A DNA stretch of 49,704 nucleotides from Lujinxingiaceae bacterium (GTDB taxonomy: Bacteria; Myxococcota_A; Bradymonadia; Bradymonadales; Bradymonadaceae), in assembly GCA_013697635.1 (NCBI GenBank), contig JACCWM010000203.1, positions 1-49,704 of the forward strand. The letters run 5' to 3'. Below are positions 34,259-42,003 of this stretch, one piece after another. Below the pieces are notes generated by a model, which searched no databases, was not told the DNA's origin, and worked only from the letters and a program-made list of their open reading frames with translations. Made by a program: the position numbers and the translations under genes. The first letter of the stretch is position 1, and the number at the start of each line of letters is the position of its first letter.

Positions 34259-36817
34259 ATGAGAGCGTCCATCATACAATCACTTCTCTCTTTTGTTGTG
34301 ACCTTCTTTGTCGCCTCTTCGGCCTTTGCGGCGACAATTTCCGGCACGATCTACGACTCCAACGGCGTCACGCTCGGTAATGCCAGCATCCAGGTGCGCC
34401 TGTGGGAGCAGACGCCCAAGGGCTATGCGGTCGTGCACACCCAGCTCACCGGCGTTGCTGGCACGTACAGCTTTGTCGACGTCGCCGCAGGCACCTACAA
34501 GCTCAACGCTCGGATGGCGCCGGGTTTTAGCGGTCATTATGGAGACACCTGGTACGACAAGGTCGAGCCGAGCTCCGATGGTGTCTTCTCAGCCGATGCC
34601 GATGAGTTGACCCTTGGTGCCGAGGCGGTCGTGACGGGCATGAACATCGTCTTACCGCTGACCGGTGGGTTCAATGGGCGCGTCGTGTCGCCGATCGGAA
34701 CTCCCCTGTCGACGATTGGCGTTCGGGCCGAATCGCGCACCGATTATCGCTACCATCACAACGACTTCACCAAAGGCATTACGCCGCGCCTCGGAGAGTA
34801 TTCGATTCGTGGATTGCGAAACAGCCACCCCTACCGCCTGATCGTCTACGACGCCCAGGGGCGCTATGAGACCCTCATCGTTCCCGGACCCTTCAACGTC
34901 AGCAACGCCCTCGATCCCAACCTGGGCAACCATCCGTTGGTCGCCATGGGCAGCGATCCCAATGAGCCCAACAATACGGCTCAAGAGGGCGTTGCAATCG
35001 CCGCCATTCCCTACCAGAGTTCGGGCGCGATCATTTATCCCCGAGGCTCGGACGTCGACTGGTATTGCCTCGACGCCGCGCAAGGCGACCGCCTCTTGGC
35101 CCGGGCTCGCGCCCAGATCACGGTCGACGGCGAAACCCGGCTCCATCCCTGGATCGATCCAATCCTGTCGATGTGGGAGATGACCAACAACACCCTGCTC
35201 GTGTGGAACGATGACGATCCCAACGAGCGAGGGCTGTCGAGCCTTGTGGATTCGGGAAGTCTGGACGCAGGTCGGTACTGCTTTGCCGTGAGCACGTTTG
35301 GCGATACGAACTGGACGGGCACGGGTCAACAAACAGCCGGTCGGTATACCTTTGGCCTCGAGATGGGTAACCGTCGCCCGCTGATCGATGTGACCTACCA
35401 AAGCCAGCCCACGCCTCGCGCGCCGGAGACCATCTTGGTCAACGAGGGCCGGGATCTCACCTTCACCATTGTCTTTAGCGACCCCGATGGCGACAACCTC
35501 CAACCGGTAGTGCGCCATCTCGACAACAACGGCCAGGCCGTTCAGGGCGAGCTCGTCCAGGGCGCGGGAGGCACGTTTTATCGATGGAACGTCGCCTTAC
35601 AAGCGGCCATCCTCAGCCCCTACGAGCTGACCTTCTCGGTCAACGACGGCGAGTTTTCCTCGGCGGTCCATGTCATCGTCGAGGTCGAAGCGATCAATGT
35701 GCCCCCGACCACCCCGGTTCAGATTTCGCCGATCGGCGGCGTGCGCGTCGGCGTCGATGAAGCTGACCTGGTCGTGCTCAATGCGACCGACGCCAACGGC
35801 GACGCCCTCACCTACGAGTTCGAACTTCACGAAGAGAGCGTTGACGGCACAGCCGATCAAGTTGCCAGCGTCTCCGAGCACGCTTCGGGCTCGACGAGTT
35901 GGACGACGGCCGCGATCGCGGAGAACACGCTCGTTTTCTGGCGCGTGCGCGCCTTCGACGGCAAGATCGATGGCGGCTACAGCCCCTGGTCGGCCTGGGA
36001 GAGCTTCATGGTCGACACGCTCAACGAGGCTCCGGCCACACCCGAGATCCTCAAACCCCTGCCCAACGAGCTTGTCGTCGTGACGGCACCGCGCATCTCT
36101 TCGAGCAAGCCCAGCGATCCCGAGGGCGATCCGGTGTCGATCATCTTCGAGGTTGCCACCGACGAAGCCTTTGCGACGATCGTCGCCACCAGCGCTGCCG
36201 TGGCTGCCTCAAATGCCGCCAACACGGTCGAGTGGACCGTCAATCCAGGCCTCGACGGCGGCTTGCGCTACTTTGTGCGCGCCAAGGCTCAAGACGATCG
36301 CGGCGCTGAGAGCGATTGGTCGGCCGTGGTCTCTTTCAACGTGCGCTCGGACAGCAATTGGCCGGCGCCGTCGTTTCGAGGAGAGCTCGCTGCGCAGTGC
36401 GAGCAAGGCTATCCGATCGGCAAAAATTTGAGCGTCTTGACCTTCACAAACGTCGACGCGAGCGGGCCTGCCCTGAGCTTCGAGCTCCACGTGCTGCGCG
36501 ATGGCGAGGCGGTCTTTGAAACCATCGTTCGCCAGAGTTGGGGCGCTCAAACCGAGATCGCCATCGATTCGACAGCCTTTAGAGCCGACGGCGCCTACCG
36601 CATCCGCGTGCGAACGATCGAAGGTGACCAGTTTGGCGATTGGTCGGAGTGTCAGGCCTATGTGGGCAACAAGCCCAATTCAAATCCCGACGGCACACCG
36701 ACCACAGGCGAAGACGGTTGCGGTTGCGCGGCGGCAGGCTCCGGCAAAGAAGGCGCAAGCTGGGCCGTCTTGCTGCTGATGCTCGCTGGCGTCTATCGCC
36801 TGCGCCGTCGTCGCTGA
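34259..36817 (+). CDS. Multidomain surface protein with MYXO-CTERM-like anchor
   Basis: This 852-aa exported protein has a signal peptide of about 24 residues (AFA|AT). A carboxypeptidase-regulatory-like fold follows at about 25-120 ('ATISGTIYDSNGVTLGNASI'-type start, 'GTYSFVDVAAGTYKL'). A pre-peptidase C-terminal-like (PPC) domain spans about 225-360 ('DPNEPNNTAQEGVAI', 'SDVDWYCLDAAQGDRLL'). Several Ig/fibronectin-III-like domains follow ('FTIVFSDPDGDNL', 'VFWRVRAFDGKIDGGYSPW'). The C-terminus has 'EDGCGCAAAGSG', a hydrophobic stretch and 'RLRRRR', the MYXO-CTERM sorting pattern, which is thought to be processed by a rhomboid-like protease and to direct surface display. AGGAGG (34248-34253) stands 5 bp before ATG 34259, so that start is firm. 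No catalytic domain is seen. Confidence 0.85.
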   Translation: MRASIIQSLLSFVVTFFVASSAFAATISGTIYDSNGVTLGNASIQVRLWEQTPKGYAVVHTQLTGVAGTYSFVDVAAGTYKLNARMAPGFSGHYGDTWYDKVEPSSDGVFSADADELTLGAEAVVTGMNIVLPLTGGFNGRVVSPIGTPLSTIGVRAESRTDYRYHHNDFTKGITPRLGEYSIRGLRNSHPYRLIVYDAQGRYETLIVPGPFNVSNALDPNLGNHPLVAMGSDPNEPNNTAQEGVAIAAIPYQSSGAIIYPRGSDVDWYCLDAAQGDRLLARARAQITVDGETRLHPWIDPILSMWEMTNNTLLVWNDDDPNERGLSSLVDSGSLDAGRYCFAVSTFGDTNWTGTGQQTAGRYTFGLEMGNRRPLIDVTYQSQPTPRAPETILVNEGRDLTFTIVFSDPDGDNLQPVVRHLDNNGQAVQGELVQGAGGTFYRWNVALQAAILSPYELTFSVNDGEFSSAVHVIVEVEAINVPPTTPVQISPIGGVRVGVDEADLVVLNATDANGDALTYEFELHEESVDGTADQVASVSEHASGSTSWTTAAIAENTLVFWRVRAFDGKIDGGYSPWSAWESFMVDTLNEAPATPEILKPLPNELVVVTAPRISSSKPSDPEGDPVSIIFEVATDEAFATIVATSAAVAASNAANTVEWTVNPGLDGGLRYFVRAKAQDDRGAESDWSAVVSFNVRSDSNWPAPSFRGELAAQCEQGYPIGKNLSVLTFTNVDASGPALSFELHVLRDGEAVFETIVRQSWGAQTEIAIDSTAFRADGAYRIRVRTIEGDQFGDWSECQAYVGNKPNSNPDGTPTTGEDGCGCAAAGSGKEGASWAVLLLMLAGVYRLRRRR

Positions 36818-36851
36818 GCGTCGCCGGCACGAGGGGGCGGATTCGAGGGCT

Positions 36852-38408
36852 CTACTCTGCCTCGCAAGGCCCCTTGGCGGCTACTTCGACGTGGTTGGCG
36901 CTGGCCTCGCATTGATTGCCGTAGGTCTTGCCGTCCACACCGCAGACCGGGTCGTAGATGTCCGGGCAGGCCACGCCGAGGCAGGCGCCTTCAATGCAGA
37001 AGTGCCACAGCTCACAGTCGGCGTTCTTGGTGCACGCGGCCTCTTTGGGTACGCAGACGCCACCGCCGCCGCAATCGCGGGTGCAGCCCCAATCGCTGGC
37101 CCCCTCACCGCAGGCGCAGCTCGTCGGCGCGCACTCATCGGTGTCTTTTTGGCACTTGTAGTCGGACGGGCAGCCGTATTGTGTGCAGCCAGACGGGCTC
37201 GGGCCCTGGCAGCTTCCGCCCTTAGGCAGGCAGGGCCCACGGTAGGCGATCGTCACGCCGGCGCCACGCGCTTCGCACTCATTGCCAAAGGTGCGCCCAT
37301 CGGTGGCGCAGACCGGATCGTAGATCCTCGTGCAGGCAAGCGCCACGCATTCATCGCCCTGGCACACGCTGCCCTCATCACAGGTGACATCGGCACTGCA
37401 AGGCTTGGCCGGCCCGTCGACGCACTCGCCGCCGCCCAGATCGTCGGTGCAGATCCATTGCCCGTCGTCACCACAACCGCACGCGGAGGGCTTTCCGGCG
37501 TTGAGCTGGCAGCTCTGGCCAGCCTTGCATTGGTCATCGGAGTGACAACCCGCCGGATTGGGCCCCTCACAGGGCGCATGCTCCTTGCACTCGCCAGCGT
37601 GTGCAACCGTGACGTGGTAGGCGCCGGCGACGCAGGCGTTGCCATAGGTCTTGCCGTCCTCACCGCAGACCGGGTCGTACTGCATCGTGCAGGCGAACTC
37701 CTGGCACGCTCCGGCGTTACACATCGTCCAAAACGGGCAATCCGAGTTCTCACTGCACTCGTCACCGCCGACACAGTAGCCGGGCTGGCAGTCGTCGGTG
37801 CAAATCCCGCCACAGGTATCGCAAAAGCTCGCGTAGCAGCCGTCGTTGTAGTCGAGCTTGCAACGCTGACCGTTGGCGCATTGATCGTTGGTGCTGCATC
37901 CCGAGTTGGCTGTGCACGAGTCGGCCGGCACACATTCATTGACCGCCAGGTGACAGCGCTCATCGCTGCCACAATCCTCGTCTTTGTCGCACGTGCTCGG
38001 AGCGGGCTTGCACACCCGCGCCATCAGACAATCCGTCGTACATTCCCAATACCCGCTCGCCACATCACAGGTGCAATGCGATGGGAAGCAGCCATCCGCG
38101 GCGTTCGTTGAGCAAACATCGGTCCCGCTGCACTCCGTGTCAGACTCGCATTCCGTGGTATGGAGCGAGGGGTTTTCGCCCTCGCAGGCCTTCGTCGTGT
38201 CCTCGGTACACACGCCCGCCACGCAGGCCTGCCCGCTCGGACAATCCGTCTCCAACAAACACGCCAGCGGAGCCTTGTTCTTCTGGGCGTCTTCGTCATC
38301 TGGCTCGCCACAGGCCGCAAGACCGACAAAGAGCGTCAGCAGTAACAGAATTATGAATCGACACCCTCGAAATTCTGACGGGTTGGTTTGCTTCGTCAAT
38401 AATCGCAT
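36852..38408 (-). CDS. Cysteine-rich lipoprotein with three Kazal-type inhibitor domains
   Basis: This is a 518-aa lipoprotein (lipobox GLAAC, Cys33) with dozens of cysteines. It carries short 'CxxxxDCxxGxxC' modules and three Kazal domains near residues 236-270, 355-390 and 480-515, each with the signature 'YDPVCG.DGKTYGN.C' ('YDPVCGEDGKTYGNAC', 'YDPVCATDGRTFGNEC', 'YDPVCGVDGKTYGNQC'). Kazal folds inhibit serine proteases by a canonical loop; the second domain has Ala instead of Gly and may differ in specificity. It probably sits on the outside of the outer membrane and guards against proteases of prey, host or competitors. The starts at 38423 (TTG) and 38417 lack a proper ribosome site; ATG 38408 has GAGG 8-9 bp upstream. 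Confidence 0.85.
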   Translation of the reverse strand: MRLLTKQTNPSEFRGCRFIILLLLTLFVGLAACGEPDDEDAQKNKAPLACLLETDCPSGQACVAGVCTEDTTKACEGENPSLHTTECESDTECSGTDVCSTNAADGCFPSHCTCDVASGYWECTTDCLMARVCKPAPSTCDKDEDCGSDERCHLAVNECVPADSCTANSGCSTNDQCANGQRCKLDYNDGCYASFCDTCGGICTDDCQPGYCVGGDECSENSDCPFWTMCNAGACQEFACTMQYDPVCGEDGKTYGNACVAGAYHVTVAHAGECKEHAPCEGPNPAGCHSDDQCKAGQSCQLNAGKPSACGCGDDGQWICTDDLGGGECVDGPAKPCSADVTCDEGSVCQGDECVALACTRIYDPVCATDGRTFGNECEARGAGVTIAYRGPCLPKGGSCQGPSPSGCTQYGCPSDYKCQKDTDECAPTSCACGEGASDWGCTRDCGGGGVCVPKEAACTKNADCELWHFCIEGACLGVACPDIYDPVCGVDGKTYGNQCEASANHVEVAAKGPCEAE

Positions 38409-38719
38409 CGTAAACATCCTCAATGAAATGGCGCGCTATCTACCTTTGATGAGAATCCGCTCGGAACCCTCGGGGCGAATACCTCTGACTCTGACACAGG
38501 ATTCTGCAAGAGCTATACCAGCTGAGCCAATCCATGGCACCATCCAACCAAGACCTTTTTTCATGCTCGCCACCTCAATTGTACGGTGCAAAAACGCTCA
38601 ATGCTGGCAAGACCGCAGTCAGTTGCGCGTGCCGTGCAGCTCTCGGCCGTCACCGCCTCCACCCGCTTCACCTACGCTGGTGGCACCCGCCCCGGCCCAA
38701 GTCATGCCCGGCTTCACCC
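38409..38719. other. Non-coding spacer with tRNA-like D-arm remnant
   Basis: This 311-bp stretch between the Kazal lipoprotein start and the pseudogene shows no convincing gene. On the minus strand, 38506-38529 reads GGCTCAGCTGGTATAGCTC plus flanks, close to a tRNA D-arm. The expected anticodon stem, T-loop and acceptor pairing after it fail, so it is at most a decayed tRNA or a chance match. The rest (38541-38719) is GC-rich without structure that I recognise. Confidence 0.35.
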
Positions 38720-39071
38720 TCAGCGCAGATCCTTGACCCGCTTGCGCATCCGGAGCAGTCCGAACACCAACATCAGCAAGAAGGCAGCCGGGGCTCGATC
38801 GAGGTCGCGGGCAGGCCATCGTCAAACGTCCAGGCGCGCATCGCCACCTCGCCCACCGAGGCATCGGAGAAGGTGACAAGCGTGCCGGGCGCGTCGCTCT
38901 CGGGCACGTTTGGATAGACGGCCATCAGAGGGGCAGCGGTGAACAGGGCGTGCAAACCTCCCGGGGCGCGCCAGCGACTTCGACGACCGCATGCCCACCC
39001 TCCAGCGAGCAGCCAGCCATTAAGAGGACGGCGGCGACAAGGTTTTGAAAATAAACAATAAAGTGCTTCAA
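38720..39071 (-). pseudogene. Frameshifted small lipoprotein with C-terminal membrane anchor
   Basis: Three consecutive reading frames on the minus strand join into one plausible protein. From TTG 39071 comes a lipoprotein start 'KHFIVYFQNLVAAVLLMAGC' followed by 'SLEGGHAVVEVAG'. A shift near 38965 then gives 'APGGLHALFTAAPLMAVYP', 'ESDAPGTLVTFSDASVGEV' and 'MRAWTFDDGLPATSIEP'. A second shift near 38785 gives 'APAAFLLMLVFGLLRMRKR' and a stop at 38720. The parts look like lipobox, body and a hydrophobic-plus-basic tail. With two frameshifts the gene is probably dead, unless the assembly has indels here. GGAG lies 9 bp before the TTG. The original length would be about 115 aa. Confidence 0.55.
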
Positions 39072-39212
39072 GGCCTAGACTCCATCACCCTTTCAGGCAA
39101 AATCACGACGCCCGGCAAAACGCGCTCGCCAGCCAGAAACGCTATCGATGCCCGCATTATCCAATAGTCAGGGCGGGTGGCACAAGGCAATCTTTGGCGC
39201 GTGGCCACCGAA

Positions 39213-39839
39213 TCAACGGCTCCACGCCCAGCCGTGGGGGATCTCGAAGGTCAAACCCCAGCCAAGATGGAAGCCCTCGCCGAAGAGATAACCGGCGCGA
39301 AGGTAATTGAGATAGAGCGTGTTGAAGCTCAGCACGGGGCCGTGGGCGCCGGTAAATGGATTGTAGGCGTAGCCCGCGCCGAGGTGGCTTGCGAGTTCGG
39401 GCCAGCGGTAGAGCCATTGGGCGTGGAGGGCGCCCAGGCGAGCTGCGCCGGTGTCGAAGTCGTCGAGGGTGAGGACATCCCAGCCGAGGGCGACGAAGTG
39501 TCCGGTGGGGGCCAGGAGCAAGCCAAGCTGCGCCGCCTGGGTGTGACTGGTTTCGCGTTGCTGAAGACCGGCCAGAAGCTGGACGCTGAGTCGAAAGGTT
39601 CCCTGGGCGGTGCCAGCGCTCCACAGCCCTCCCACGATCGCTGCCGGGCGAAGGCCGACCTGTAAAATGGTCTCTCCGGGGTCTTGGGGAGTCTCGACGG
39701 CTTCGAGGGCGATCTGGCGCGGGGTCTCGGCCAAAGAGGCGTTGCCGGGAGCGTTCTTGTCCAGATGGGTCATACAGCTTGCCGCCAGGGCTGCGGCCAG
39801 GGCCGCGACTAAGACCAGGGCACGGTGGGCTCGCATCAT
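39213..39839 (-). CDS. Small outer-membrane lipoprotein/barrel-like protein
   Basis: This is a 208-aa protein, last gene of a three-gene operon. The signal region 'RALVLVAALAAALAASC' ends in a lipobox (LAASC). The body has amphipathic strands ('ETILQVGLRPAAIVGGLW', 'FRLSVQLLAGLQQRE', 'HFVALGWDVLTLDDF', 'FHLGWGLTFEIPHGW') consistent with a small barrel. ATG 39839 overlaps the stop of the preceding gene (ATGA), while ATG 39836 has better spacing to GAGG; the two differ by one Met. The frame extension to 39878 is inside the upstream gene. I do not recognise a family. It may work with the membrane protein it is coupled to. Confidence 0.7.
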   Translation of the reverse strand: MMRAHRALVLVAALAAALAASCMTHLDKNAPGNASLAETPRQIALEAVETPQDPGETILQVGLRPAAIVGGLWSAGTAQGTFRLSVQLLAGLQQRETSHTQAAQLGLLLAPTGHFVALGWDVLTLDDFDTGAARLGALHAQWLYRWPELASHLGAGYAYNPFTGAHGPVLSFNTLYLNYLRAGYLFGEGFHLGWGLTFEIPHGWAWSR

Positions 39840-40801
39840 GGCCTCGCCAGAATGTAGTGGATGCTCTGCTCGTCGCAATGGTTGACGGCTCGAAAGGGGC
39901 CGGTGAAATGATGTTGGAGCGCAAGCGACCAGGATTTCGGTTCTGCGTTGACGGCGAAGCTGAGCTCGAGGCGGCCCTCATGCTCGCCACCATTCCAGAT
40001 ATCTTGGGAGGGAAAGAAGACCGGGGCATAGAAATGATGCTCTTCGCCGGAGCCCAGGCGAATCGGTCCGTCGCCAAACTCCCCATCATAGGCTTGGCCG
40101 CCGATGTGCACGCGCGCCGTGGAGGCGCTCAGCTCGCAGGGGGCCTCATCGATATTTCGCGCGCGCAGGGTCAGCCCGAGGCCTTCTTTTCCGGAACGTG
40201 AGATCCAGGCGTCGAGCTGGACGCAGCCGCGCGCGGTCTGGGCGGCCTCGGCGATCTGCCAGACCGGATAATTGCGCACCTGTTGAGGGCGGCAAGGGTC
40301 CATGGAAGGCGTGGCGATGCTCGCAAGGCCCGCCGCGCCAGCGAGCAGGAACTGGGCCCAGGACAGGCTTGCGCTCGGCTTGCGAGGTTGCTCGACGCGG
40401 CGAGGCGACATCATGAAGTGGTAACTCAAGGCCAGGACGGGCAGGGTGAGCAGATCCGTTGGGTCCATGGTGAACCCTCCCCACCAGCGGGCGAGGAAGT
40501 GGTTGAACGGGGTCGACACGTTCACCAGGCTAAAGCCCAGCGCCGTGGCAAGGCTCGCCCAAAAGGCCAGCTGGCCCCTGTTTCTTGGGAGACGACCGAG
40601 CAAGGCAAGGCAGATGCCCTGGGCCAGGGCAACCAACAAGATCGGAAAAAAGAAGAGCCCGACCACGTCGCTAAGTTTTCCCGTAACGAGCCCGGGCAAC
40701 AGGCCCGAGCCTTTGAGGACGTGGTCATTGAGCACGAGCACCGCGATGGCCGCGAGTACGAGAGGATGCAGCAGATCTTGCGCCCATAAGGGGCGTCGCA
40801 T
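39836..40801 (-). CDS. Membrane protein of unknown function
   Basis: This 321-aa inner-membrane protein has about five hydrophobic segments in its first 180 residues: 'LLHPLVLAAIAVLVLNDH', 'SDVVGLFFFPILLVALAQG', 'LAFWASLATALGFSLVNV', 'DLLTLPVLALSYHFMM' and 'FLLAGAAGLASIATP'. A soluble beta-rich domain of about 130 residues follows ('GCVQLDAWISRSGKEGLGL', 'HHFYAPVFFPSQDIW'). The 'NDHxLKG...TGKLSDVVGLFFFP' block seems to be a conserved family mark, but I cannot name a function. ATG 40801 begins exactly at the first helix; the long upstream frame is the antisense of the M23 gene. It is translationally coupled to the downstream lipoprotein. Confidence 0.75.
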   Translation of the reverse strand: MRRPLWAQDLLHPLVLAAIAVLVLNDHVLKGSGLLPGLVTGKLSDVVGLFFFPILLVALAQGICLALLGRLPRNRGQLAFWASLATALGFSLVNVSTPFNHFLARWWGGFTMDPTDLLTLPVLALSYHFMMSPRRVEQPRKPSASLSWAQFLLAGAAGLASIATPSMDPCRPQQVRNYPVWQIAEAAQTARGCVQLDAWISRSGKEGLGLTLRARNIDEAPCELSASTARVHIGGQAYDGEFGDGPIRLGSGEEHHFYAPVFFPSQDIWNGGEHEGRLELSFAVNAEPKSWSLALQHHFTGPFRAVNHCDEQSIHYILARP

Positions 40802-40844
40802 TGTACTGTTTTTTGACGATCCTGGCGGCGCATTCACTGCACGT

Positions 40845-41906
40845 TTACCTCTCGCGTGCCCCGTCCAGGCGGGCATTGGCCGCAGCGACGATCTCGGCAA
40901 AAGCGGCGCGCTCGCTGTCTGCAAGCTTGCGCCGATCCGTGCCGTGGTACTCGATCGGGTCGACGACCGTGGTGCCGCGGTTGAGTTGGTAGTGCAAGTG
41001 CGGGCCGGTCGAGCGGCCGGTATTGCCGCTGAGCGCGATGACCTGGCCGGCGCGCACCTGCGTGCCCGCCTTGACCTCGACCTTCGACAAATGCAGGTGC
41101 TTGGCAAGCACGCCGTCTTTGTGGCGGATCTCGACGCAGCCGCCATTGGCGGCCGTGTTCCAGTTCACGCGCGTCACCTCGCCATCGAACGGCGAGGTGA
41201 CGGGAGTGCCGACGTCGACCTTGAAGTCCATGCCGTGGTGGGTGGGGCGGTCGCGCAGCAGGCTCGTGATCTGCTCGTAGGTGGCAAGCGGACTGTTGCG
41301 AAGACGATGGGGGATCTCGGTGCCGTCGGCCGACCAGTAGGATGGATAGTGGTCGGCTGCGGCCTTGAAGCGGTAGGCCGTGAGCGTGCGGTTGAGCTTT
41401 TGAGAGCCGAAGCGGGCGGCTTCGATGACCACACCATCGGAGGTGGCCGGTGCCCACATCGCCTCGATCGTGTCGCCGGCGCGCAAATCGCGTCGCAGAT
41501 CCATGTCCCAGACGAGCAGGCGCGATAAAGTCGCGCTGACGTTGTCGCCGTAAGGGGCCGCGGCTTCGGCCAGGGTCTGGGGGATGCTGCCCTTGACCGA
41601 GGCGATGGTCACCTGGGTGGCGCCATCGCCACCTTTAGTGTTCTTGGGAGCGGCGGCGGGCAAACCGGCGACCTTGACGACGCCAGGCCCATCATTGGCC
41701 TCGAGCGCATCGGCAACACTCGAGGGCGGGGGCTCGATCGCGGCCACCTCCGCCTGGGCTTGGGTCACCTCGACCGTCGACAGCGATGGCGCAGGGGGTT
41801 GGCCGTCGGGCCAAAACACGACGACGAGCAGCACGACGTTTAACAACAAAGACGCGCCAAGACCAATCGAGCGCGTTACGGGAGAGCGAGAATACGACAC
41901 GGCCAT
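40845..41906 (-). CDS. M23 family metallopeptidase (MepM-like)
   Basis: This 353-aa periplasmic peptidoglycan hydrolase is anchored by one N-terminal helix ('IGLGASLLLNVVLLVVVFW'). After a Pro/Ala linker comes an OapA/LysM-like part ('LSRLLVWDMDLRRDLRAGD') and a Csd3/MepM-like middle. The zinc peptidase domain has 'THHGMDF' (HxxxD), 'LAKHLHLS' and 'GPHLHYQ' (HxH), so all ligands are present. MepM-type enzymes cut D-Ala-mDAP crosslinks to allow cell-wall growth. GGAG lies 9 bp before ATG 41906; an extension to 41981 has no support. It is first in the operon with the membrane protein (43 bp) and the small barrel. Confidence 0.92.
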   Translation of the reverse strand: MAVSYSRSPVTRSIGLGASLLLNVVLLVVVFWPDGQPPAPSLSTVEVTQAQAEVAAIEPPPSSVADALEANDGPGVVKVAGLPAAAPKNTKGGDGATQVTIASVKGSIPQTLAEAAAPYGDNVSATLSRLLVWDMDLRRDLRAGDTIEAMWAPATSDGVVIEAARFGSQKLNRTLTAYRFKAAADHYPSYWSADGTEIPHRLRNSPLATYEQITSLLRDRPTHHGMDFKVDVGTPVTSPFDGEVTRVNWNTAANGGCVEIRHKDGVLAKHLHLSKVEVKAGTQVRAGQVIALSGNTGRSTGPHLHYQLNRGTTVVDPIEYHGTDRRKLADSERAAFAEIVAAANARLDGARER

Positions 41907-42003
41907 GTGCGGGATCTCCAGAAGGTCATCGCGCCACTCCATGCGGCGCATGCTTTCGCATTTGTCCACGCAGCCGCGCAAAGCGCAACAGAATTCGCGG
42001 AGA

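Noticed and set aside
38458-38535. Functional tRNA gene
   Set aside because: Only the D-arm fits; anticodon stem, T-loop and acceptor pairing are absent, so it is not annotated as tRNA.
39157-40089. 310-codon minus-strand frame
   Set aside because: It overlaps the barrel-like lipoprotein and membrane protein in another frame and lacks any signal, motif or ribosome site.
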